Part shown: positions 1 to 5,600 of the stretch, piece after piece
Position numbering within the stretch: position 1 is the first letter of the stretch
How the letters are laid out: the number at the start of each line of letters is the position of its first letter
Assembly: GCA_043817715.1 (NCBI GenBank)
Contig: JBDRGO010000023.1
Span: 1 to 10,033, forward strand
Direction: 5' to 3'
DNA length: 10,033 nt
Origin: JAFGBZ01 sp043817715
Lineage (GTDB): Archaea; Iainarchaeota; Iainarchaeia; Iainarchaeales; JAFGBZ01
Position numbers and translations under genes: made by a program
Notes under the pieces: generated by a model
Database searches by the model: none
What the model was told of the DNA's origin: nothing
The model's input: only the letters and a program-made list of their open reading frames with translations

Positions 1-26
1 AAAGAAAAGTTTGATCAAAAGAAAAG

Positions 27-47
27 GAATTTTGCTTCGCAAAATTC
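27..47. repeat. Short perfect hairpin with GC-TTC-GC tip
   Basis: A 9-bp perfect stem (GAATTTTGC at 27-35, complement at 39-47) closes on a 3-base loop TTC. It resembles other small hairpins in the window with a GC-NNN-GC tip (268-284, 7671-7696, 7697-7724). It could be the terminator of a gene left of the window or an intergenic palindromic element; the sequence does not decide. Confidence 0.6.
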
Positions 48-267
48 TAAAATAAAAAAATTTAAAAATAAAAAAAAATTAAAAAGAAAAAAATTCTAAA
101 ATAAAAAAAATTTAAATTAAAAAAAATTTAAATTAAAAAAAATTCAGAAATTTAAAAGAAATATTAAAATTAATTAAAAAAAGAAATAAAAAAATTCAAG
201 AAGAAAAAAAGTAAGAAATTAAAAATTAAACAAATAAATTAAAGAATTAAAAATTTTAAATGAAAAA

Positions 268-284
268 ATTTTGCAATGCAAAAT
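268..284. repeat. Short perfect hairpin with GC-AAT-GC tip
   Basis: A 7-bp stem (ATTTTGC at 268-274, GCAAAAT at 278-284) closes on the loop AAT. The stem repeats the core of the hairpin at 27-47 with a different 3-base tip, so the two look like members of one small palindrome family. Confidence 0.55.
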
Positions 285-326
285 ATTACACTTAACATAA
301 TTTGAGAGGAATTATTTTAAGAAAAT

Positions 327-348
327 GATAACAAGTTTTTTTGTTATC
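327..348 (+). other. Hairpin in the 23S leader
   Basis: GATAACAA at 327-334 pairs perfectly with TTGTTATC at 341-348 around the loop GTTTTT. A second hairpin follows at 407-425 (ATAAGTG / CACTTAT, loop AATTA). Both lie in the presumed 5' leader of the rRNA transcript, just before the processing stem. They may be leader structures or the terminator of an upstream transcript. No gene was found in 300-455. Confidence 0.5.
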
Positions 349-421
349 TTGCAGGAACATAGCATTGGTTTTCATCCCAAAACCGTTAAATGCAATGATT
401 GTTGCAATAAGTGAATTACAC

Positions 422-464
422 TTATCATAGGTTTGAATTGAATAGCCTTCAATAAAAGAATTTC
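422..464 (+). promoter_or_regulatory. 5' strand of the 23S rRNA processing stem
   Basis: Bases 428-446 pair without interruption (one G-U) with 3454-3472. An outer extension pairs 422-426 with 3473-3477 past one bulged A. Moving inward, the 4-bp helix 447-450/3449-3452 is set off by a one-base bulge (C3453) and an asymmetric internal loop (451-455 against 3447-3448), then 456-464 pairs with 3438-3446 (helix H1 of the mature 23S). A short 4-bp helix flanked by unpaired bases on opposite strands is reminiscent of the archaeal bulge-helix-bulge cut by the tRNA-splicing endonuclease, but the bulges are not the textbook three bases, so only a relaxed version can be claimed. Confidence 0.8.
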
Positions 465-3446
465 ATCTACGCCGTTTAGTGGATGACTTGGCTTGAGAGC
501 TGAAGAAGGGCGTGGCAAGCTGCGATATGCCTTGGCGAGGAGCATGCATCCTTTGAACCAAGGATTCCTGAATTTATCCTTAAAGGATAGGGCACGCAGG
601 GAATTGAAGCATCTTAGTACCTGCAGGAAAAGAAAGAAAATTCGATGCTGTTATTAGAGTCGATCGAACACAGCATAGGGCAAACTGAATCCTTAATGGC
701 AACATTAAGGAGATGTGGTGTGACTTGGTTACTGCCTTTGTTTGGAGTTGAAGTCTTCTGGAAAGAAGCACCAAAGAGAGTGAAAGTCTCGTAAACAAAA
801 AAACAAAGGATGATTGCCAGGTATCTGGAGTATCATGCGTTGGATATCGCGTGAGAAAGCGGGAGTCATCAACTCCTAACCCTAAATACATCTCAAGACC
901 GATAGCGAACTAGTACTGTGAAGGAAAGTTGAAAAGAACCCTTAATAGGGGGTGAAAAGCACCTGAAACTAAGCGGCAATATTTTGATATGGCATTAAAG
1001 AAAAGACGTTCAAGTAAAATCATCAAGCAATGAAGTGATTGAATTGAATTGATCAGTGTCATATCGTTCGTCCTGAAGCACGAGCAAGGGAGTTTATTGT
1101 TGTGGCAAGGTTAAGAGCTGAAAGCTCGAAGCCGAAGGGAGACCGAAAAACCGCAGCAACTTCGTGTTGTGAGGGTTTGAGTACGCAAGTGCTTGAGTCA
1201 CAGCGATAAGACCCGAAACCAGGCTGATCTATTCTTGAGCAGGATGAAGCCGGCTTTCAAGCTGGCGGAAGTCCGTTACCGGTATTAGTCCAACTGTTCG
1301 GGTGACTTGAGAATAGGGGTAATAGGCCAATCGAACCTGGTGATAGCGGGCTCCTCCTGAAGTAACTCTTAGGTTAGCCTTTGCTGAGACAGTGAATGGG
1401 GTAGAGATACTGATTAGAAAGTACTGATTGGAAACTTTCAGCTTTCTTGTCAAACTCCAAAGTCATTCACGTCATAGAAGCAAGGAGTAGGGGATTGACG
1501 GGTAAGCCGTTATTCCTAAAGGGAAACAACCCAGACATGGATTAAGGCCCGAAAATGCTGATTCAGTGTAATCTTGAAGGGAGTCTTTGTCCTTATACAA
1601 TAGGGAGGTTGGCTTAGAAGCAGCCATCCTTTAAAGAAAGCGTAATAGCTCACCTATCTAGGTCAGAGGCCCTGAAAATAATCCGGGCTAAATCAGCTGC
1701 CGATATCCATGGGTGCTTTCGAAAGGAAGTAATCCGGTAAGGAGGTATTGGAATGGAGTTAAAGCAAGGGAGAAATTTCTTGTGAATCCGTTTCAAGTAT
1801 AGATCCTTGTGCTAGTAATAATAAAGAAAGATGAGAATTCTTTCCGCCGAAAGGGCAAGGGTTCCTTAGCGCTCATCATGAGCTAAGGGTTAGTCGATCC
1901 TAACTTTTACAGTAATGCTGTTAAAAGGAATGGGAAACAGGTTCATATTCCTGTACCGCATAAATACATTTTCGGCAACGATTGATTGTTTTTTGACATT
2001 TTGGGTTAGAAAATCCAAGGCTGTCGCCTTGGTTAACTAAATCAATTCTTTGAAGAAACGTAATGTTGAGAAAAAGAATAAGTTTAGGAACAGGAGAAAT
2101 CTATTTTTTACACCCGGAGTCCATGAAAAAGAAAACAATAAGGATTTTATGTGATCGTACCTATAACCGAGAAAAGTGCCCGAGCTGTGAAGGCTAAGGC
2201 GTCTGAGGGTAACATAACTTAGGGAATTCGGCATAAATAGCCCTGTATCTTAGGTATAAGGGGTGCCTAACCTTGTTGAAAGGATAGGTTGCAATAACAA
2301 AAGGAGTCCGACTGTTTATTAAAAACACAGGTCACTGCTAGCCAGCAATGGTGAGTATAGTGGCTGACTTCTGCTCACTGCCAGTACGTGAAACTCTGTT
2401 TCAACGGAACTAAGCGCTGGTAAAGAGCGGGCCTAACTCTGAGGCTCTTATGGTAGCGTAATACCTTGTCGGTTTATTGCCGACTTGCACCAATGAAGTA
2501 ACGAGATTCCTGCTGTCCCGAGTTATGACCTCATGAACTCGCTGCGCGGTGAATATGCCGCGGATTTCCAACGGGATGAGAAGACCCCACGGAGGTTTAC
2601 CACAGCCTGATGTTGTTGTATGATTTTTGATGTGGAGCGTAGATGGAAGCAATCGAAGCACTCTCGTTAGGGAGTGTGGATGCGTCAATGGAACACCATC
2701 CTTTGAAAATTATACGACTTACTGTTCTTCGGAACGGGACCGCATTTGGTAGGTGGTTGGACTGGGGTGGTACGCCCCTGAAAAAGCATCAGGGGCGCCC
2801 AAAGGTCTGCTCAGAGGAGTCAGAAATTCCTCGTAGAGTGCAAAAGCAAAAGCAGGCTTGACCATGTTCCGCACAGCAAGGAACGTGGAAAGGAAACTTG
2901 GGTTTAGCGAACATCAGTGCAGCTGTGATGGCTGCCTGGTCTAACAGTGAACTTACCCTGGGGGTAATTGAGTGGTCGCGGGTGAGAGTCCATATCGACC
3001 CCGCGGTTTGCGACCTCGCCGTCGTCTCTTGGCATCCTGGCCGTGCATAAGCGGCCAAGGGTGGAGGTGTTAACTCATTAAAGCCGAACGTTAGTTGGGT
3101 TGAGAACGGTGCGAGCCAGTTTGGATACTATCTGTTGGAAATGTTGAATGTTTGAGGGAAAGGGTCCTTTAGTACGAGAGGAACGGGGACCCGTTGCCAC
3201 TGGTAAACCAGTTGTCTGACAAGGCATCGCTGGGTAGCTACGCAGTAGATGATAAAAGCTGAAGGCATCTAAGCTTGAAGCATCCCCTAAAAAGAAACAT
3301 TCTATACTGAACTCTGAAATTTTGCGGAATTTCAGGGCTAGGTTCGAGAGTTCCGGTAAAAGACCGGTTTGATAGGTTGGAAGTATACGCACAGAGCGCA
3401 AGCGATGTGTTAAGCTGACCAATACTAATCACTCAAGGAAATTCTT
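456..3446 (+). rRNA. 23S ribosomal RNA, complete, archaeal type, with divergent peptidyl transferase centre
   Basis: This is the large-subunit rRNA, about 2990 nt. Ends are placed at helix H1 (456-464 with 3438-3446) and may be off by some bases. Landmarks in order are the domain I start (GGATGACTTGGCT, from about 481), the GTPase-associated centre (1607-1653), the conserved segment around 2310-2331, H69 (2430-2446), the GAAGACCCC strand (2580-2588), the P loop (2761-2771), the PTC strands (2961-2970, 3014-3028, 3097-3118), the A loop (3063-3077) and the sarcin-ricin loop (AGTACGAGAGGAAC, 3171-3184). G at the position equal to E. coli A2058 (2580) is normal for Archaea. Many stems keep pairing by double changes, so the gene looks functional. 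Several near-universal PTC, P-loop, A-loop and H69 bases are altered; see the findings. Neither 16S nor 5S rRNA is adjacent within the window, so the gene may be unlinked from them, as known in some DPANN archaea. Confidence 0.98.
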
Positions 3447-3477
3447 CTGAAGCGCTATTCAATTCAAGCCTAGATAA
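3437..3477 (+). promoter_or_regulatory. 3' strand of the 23S rRNA processing stem
   Basis: This strand complements 422-464. Its outer half contains the 16-mer ATTCAATTCAAGCCTA at 3457-3472, which recurs at 3491-3506 and 4559-4574. The primary transcript therefore contains more than one sequence able to pair with the 5' strand. A T-run at 3481-3489 directly behind it is a plausible rRNA transcription terminator. Confidence 0.8.
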
Positions 3478-3480
3478 TAC

Positions 3481-3489
3481 TTTTTTTTT
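3481..3489 (+). terminator. T-run after 23S rRNA
   Basis: Nine consecutive T follow the processing stem. Archaeal RNA polymerase terminates at T-runs with little need for a hairpin, so this is the likely end of the rRNA transcript. Confidence 0.5.
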
Positions 3490-3522
3490 AATTCAATTCA
3501 AGCCTAAAAATGCTTTTCTGAT
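3490..3522 (+). repeat. 33-bp direct repeat, left copy
   Basis: The 33 bases from 3490 to 3522 are identical to 4558-4590. The first half copies the 23S processing-stem 3' strand. The two copies bracket the HEPN/MNT operon precisely, leaving its promoter and both genes between them. Confidence 0.95.
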
Positions 3523-3530
3523 CCTTAAAC

Positions 3531-3568
3531 GTATACTATTTATATACATTTGTATACTTATTGTATAC
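3531..3568 (+). promoter_or_regulatory. Promoter and phased operator boxes of the HEPN/MNT operon
   Basis: A TATA-like box TTTATATA lies at 3539-3546, which predicts transcription start near 3568, about 10 bases before the start codon at 3578. Palindromic hexamers GTATAC occur at 3531, 3552 and 3563, and the near match ATATAC lies at 3542 inside the TATA box. The spacings are 11, 10 and 11 bases, close to one helical turn each, so a protein could bind all four on one DNA face. The N-terminal winged helix of the first gene product is the obvious candidate repressor; that link is inferred. Confidence 0.65.
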
Positions 3569-3577
3569 AGTGATTTT

Positions 3578-4153
3578 GTGTTAGTTAAATTGTTTTCATC
3601 CAATTCAAGAACTAAATTGCTTTCCTTGTTTTTATTCGGTTCGGGAAAGGAATTTCATTTAAGGGAAATTGCTGGTTTGATTGAAGTCACCCCTATTTAT
3701 GTTTCAAAAGAATTAAGTAATTTGGTCGATTTAGGAATCCTTAATAATTCAAGGAGAGCAAACTTAAGCATTTATTCATTGAATGAAAAATGCATTTTTT
3801 TGAATGAATTAAAGGAATTATTCATTAAAACGGATTTTTTAGGGGAATTAATTAAAAAAGAACTTCAAGGAAAGGCTGATTATTGCTTTATTTTTGGTTC
3901 TTTTGCTAAAGGAATTGAATCTGATTCAAGCGATATTGATTTATTTGTTGTTTCTGAAATGAATGAGGATGATTTGATTAGGTTAATTCAGAAATTAGAG
4001 AAAAGAGTTAAAAGAGAAATTAATTATGTTTTATGGAAGAAAAAAACTTTTTTGAATAAAGCAAAAGACAATGCTTTGCTTAAAACGATTAAGAAAGGAA
4101 AAATAATTATGTTAATTGGGGATGAAGATGAATTCAGAAAACAAATCAAGTAA
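3578..4153 (+). CDS. Winged-helix plus MNT nucleotidyltransferase (antitoxin of a HEPN/MNT pair)
   Basis: The protein has 191 residues. Residues 5-70 look like a winged helix-turn-helix (RTKLLSLFLF, then FHLREIAGLIEV and the recognition helix region YVSKELSNLVDLG). Residues 100-180 form a minimal nucleotidyltransferase domain with the full signature GS-x10-DxD (G107, S108, D119, D121), followed by the hydrophobic LFVV strand. In characterised HEPN/MNT pairs the MNT protein neutralises the HEPN RNase, in the MntA/HepT case by adding AMP to it; an intact GS-x10-DxD site is compatible with that. The start is GTG at 3578, chosen because the HTH begins at once and the TATA box lies at the right distance. 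The fused DNA-binding domain suggests autoregulation at the GTATAC boxes. The last 26 bases overlap the next gene. Confidence 0.9.
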   Translation: MLVKLFSSNSRTKLLSLFLFGSGKEFHLREIAGLIEVTPIYVSKELSNLVDLGILNNSRRANLSIYSLNEKCIFLNELKELFIKTDFLGELIKKELQGKADYCFIFGSFAKGIESDSSDIDLFVVSEMNEDDLIRLIQKLEKRVKREINYVLWKKKTFLNKAKDNALLKTIKKGKIIMLIGDEDEFRKQIK

Positions 4154-4553
4154 ATGGGAAAGAATTGAATTGGATTCTGATTTAGTTGAAAATGCTTTGA
4201 ATTTATCTGAAAGGGATTTGAAAACAGCTAAAGCAATGTTTAAAGCAAATGATTTTGACTGGAGTTATTCTGTTGCCTATAATTCAATGCTTCAGGCGGG
4301 AAGGGCATTAATGTTTTCGGAAGGGTTCCGCCCGAAAGGGGAGCACAAGCATGTTTCAGTTGTTGAATTCGTGAAGAAAAAATTTGGAAAAGATTTTGCT
4401 GAAAAAATACTGTTTTTATTCAATAAAATAAGGAAAAAAAGGCATTTAGCGGTTTATGAGCAGGTTAATGCAATCAGCCAAGAAGAGGCAGAAACTGCTT
4501 TGAATACGGCGGAAGAATTTTTGGGCAAAGTGAAAGAAATAATTGAAAAATAG
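4128..4553 (+). CDS. HEPN domain protein (probable toxin of the HEPN/MNT pair)
   Basis: This is a 141-residue all-helical HEPN protein when read from ATG 4128. GGGG at 4118-4121 gives a Shine-Dalgarno-like site 6 bases upstream; ATG 4122 and TTG 4116 are in-frame alternatives. HEPN hallmarks are helix 2 with WSYSVAYNSMLQAGRALMF (residues 45-63), the G-x-RPKGEHKHVSVVEF turn and helix (66-81), and the terminal motif IRKKRHLAVY (101-110). The classical RNase motif of toxic HEPN proteins is R-x(4-6)-H; here the alignable part is RHLAVY, like the R-x-x-A-x-Y form of the Pfam HEPN family, so nuclease activity is uncertain. HEPN proteins with MNT partners usually cleave RNA or tRNA. The gene overlaps the MNT gene by 26 bases, so translational coupling is likely. 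Confidence 0.87.
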   Translation: MNSENKSSKWERIELDSDLVENALNLSERDLKTAKAMFKANDFDWSYSVAYNSMLQAGRALMFSEGFRPKGEHKHVSVVEFVKKKFGKDFAEKILFLFNKIRKKRHLAVYEQVNAISQEEAETALNTAEEFLGKVKEIIEK

Positions 4554-4557
4554 GGTG

Positions 4558-4590
4558 AATTCAATTCAAGCCTAAAAATGCTTTTCTGAT
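4558..4590 (+). repeat. 33-bp direct repeat, right copy
   Basis: This copy is identical to 3490-3522 and begins four bases after the HEPN stop codon. Homologous recombination between the copies would remove the operon cleanly and leave one repeat beside the 23S gene. Confidence 0.95.
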
Positions 4591-4684
4591 TCAGTTCAGA
4601 CACCAGTATTTTTTCTAATTTTAAGAAGATTTAAATAAATCAATTCAGGCATAGAATTCTGTTTTTTAAGAAGTTTAAATAATT
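4589..4684 (+). repeat. Two degenerate copies of the trailer-type repeat
   Basis: Two diverged units follow the exact repeat. One starts at 4589 (ATTCAGTTCAGACACCAGTA) and the other at 4639 (ATCAATTCAGGCATAGAATT). Both have a T-run, and both contain AAGAAG(A)TTTAAATAA at 4623-4638 and 4668-4682. With 3457, 3491 and 4559 this gives at least five related units on both sides of the HEPN/MNT operon, with a consensus beginning ATTCAATTCARGC and ending in a T-run. No gene was found in 4554-4735. Confidence 0.6.
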
Positions 4685-4703
4685 CAAATAAAGCAAAACT
4701 AAA

Positions 4704-4713
4704 CTTATTTATA
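4704..4713 (+). promoter_or_regulatory. TATA box of the membrane protein gene
   Basis: CTTATTTATA lies about 25 bases before the ATG at 4736, which would put the transcription start at or next to the start codon. There is no Shine-Dalgarno sequence before the ATG, so a leaderless mRNA, common in Archaea, is the natural reading. Confidence 0.55.
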
Positions 4714-4735
4714 CTTCTTTGGCTCTTTTTTTGTC

Positions 4736-5581
4736 ATGGCAGGAAACAAAAATTCAGAAAAAGAAATCAAGAATGAACTGCTTAATGCATTGAATTCTGA
4801 GGCAAAACCGGTTAAGGCAGAGAAATTAAATAAAAAAATTTTGCCTAAAAAGGATTTGCCTAAGGCAAAAAATCCAACTGTAAAATCTGCTGAAAAGAAT
4901 TCAACTGCAAAGCCAAAAGGAAAGAATTTAACTGCAAAAAAATTTGATGCAGATCATTTTATGCTTGCATTAATTGTTTTTGGATTGGTTGCTGTTTCAG
5001 TTGTATTGCTTTATTCAATGCATTCGGTTGGAGTAATTGATTTGGAAAAAGAATTGGCCCCCATTATTGCTCCGAAAGAGCCTGAAAACCCAAAAGCGCC
5101 GGTGATTGAAGAACCGGAACAAAAGGAACCTGAATTAAAGGAAAAATATTTTTTTGAGGAATTAATGAATGAAAAAGATTCTTTATTAGGAAAAGAATTT
5201 ATTGTTGAAGCTTATCTAAACAGAACTGCTACTTGCCCGAGATTTGTTTGCTCAACAAAGCCCTGCTGCAATGACTGCTTTGAATCAATTTATTTAAGCG
5301 GGAAAGAAAAAACAATTGAAGAATTAACTGAAAATGAATTCATTTTTATTTTAGGGGTTTTTGAAGAAAAAAAAGTTGAATGCAGCGGAAACAAATGCAA
5401 TCTGGAATGCAATCCTGATTTATTTATTCAGGAACAAAGAGAAGTTTATGACGGATTAAATGCAGGAATAAAAACACTGAAAGTAAAATTAAAGAAATAT
5501 TCAGATGAATTATGCCCTGCATGTGATGACAACGAAATAGAAATTGAATATTATTTGGAATTGATTGAAGTAATGGGCTGA
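4736..5581 (+). CDS. Single-pass membrane protein with cysteine-rich outer domain, function unknown
   Basis: I do not recognise the family. The 281-residue protein has a Lys/Ala-rich tail (1-73), one transmembrane segment (about 75-95, rich in L, V, I), a Pro/Glu-rich linker (105-135) and a compact C-terminal domain (138-280). By the positive-inside rule the tail is cytoplasmic and the C-terminal domain lies outside the membrane. That domain has ten cysteines: C167, C172, C177, C178, C181, C216, C221, C225, C260 and C263. CPAC at 260-263 and the CC-x-x-C group could bind metal or form disulfides. The pattern of short beta strands (GKEFIVEAYL, EFIFILGVF, KTLKVKLKKY) would suit an OB-like fold, but that is a guess. 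The low-complexity tail may bind nucleic acid or lipid head groups. The next gene starts 19 bases after the stop, so the two are probably co-transcribed. Confidence 0.82.
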   Translation: MAGNKNSEKEIKNELLNALNSEAKPVKAEKLNKKILPKKDLPKAKNPTVKSAEKNSTAKPKGKNLTAKKFDADHFMLALIVFGLVAVSVVLLYSMHSVGVIDLEKELAPIIAPKEPENPKAPVIEEPEQKEPELKEKYFFEELMNEKDSLLGKEFIVEAYLNRTATCPRFVCSTKPCCNDCFESIYLSGKEKTIEELTENEFIFILGVFEEKKVECSGNKCNLECNPDLFIQEQREVYDGLNAGIKTLKVKLKKYSDELCPACDDNEIEIEYYLELIEVMG

Positions 5582-5600
5582 AGTCGAAAGGGATTTTTTT

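Larger units (their letters stand above)
1..300. repeat. A/T low-complexity region upstream of 23S rRNA
   Basis: This stretch is almost entirely A and T, with long A-runs and no credible reading frame. It contains small internal repeats. TTTAAATTAAAAAAAA is present twice in tandem at 111-126 and 127-142. A unit reading AAATTCTAAAATAAAAAAA occurs at 42-60 and again at 91-109, about 49 bases apart. Two short hairpins stand out at 27-47 and 268-284 and are listed separately. Any promoter for the rRNA would lie here or just downstream, but the base composition makes TATA-like strings meaningless as evidence, so no box is assigned. Confidence 0.75.

Noticed and set aside
1..300. Possible replication origin in the A/T-rich leader
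   Set aside because: Only base composition supports it. No origin-recognition boxes or orc1/cdc6 gene are visible.
3108..3118. A2600C as another anomalous PTC base
   Set aside because: It pairs with a matching change at 2593 (now G), so it is ordinary covariation in H93, with a GNRA tetraloop and bulged A2602 preserved.
580..3432. Several open frames on both strands across 456-3446
   Set aside because: They lie wholly inside the 23S rRNA, overlap its conserved core, and show no protein-like composition or ribosome sites.
456..3446. The 23S gene as a decayed pseudogene
   Set aside because: Processing stem, GTPase centre, sarcin-ricin loop and all main catalytic bases are intact, and stems in H69, H92 and H93 keep pairing through double changes. 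A second copy elsewhere cannot be excluded.
3490..4682. CRISPR-like array
   Set aside because: Repeat units are irregularly spaced, diverged, and separated by genes. No uniform spacers or cas genes are present.
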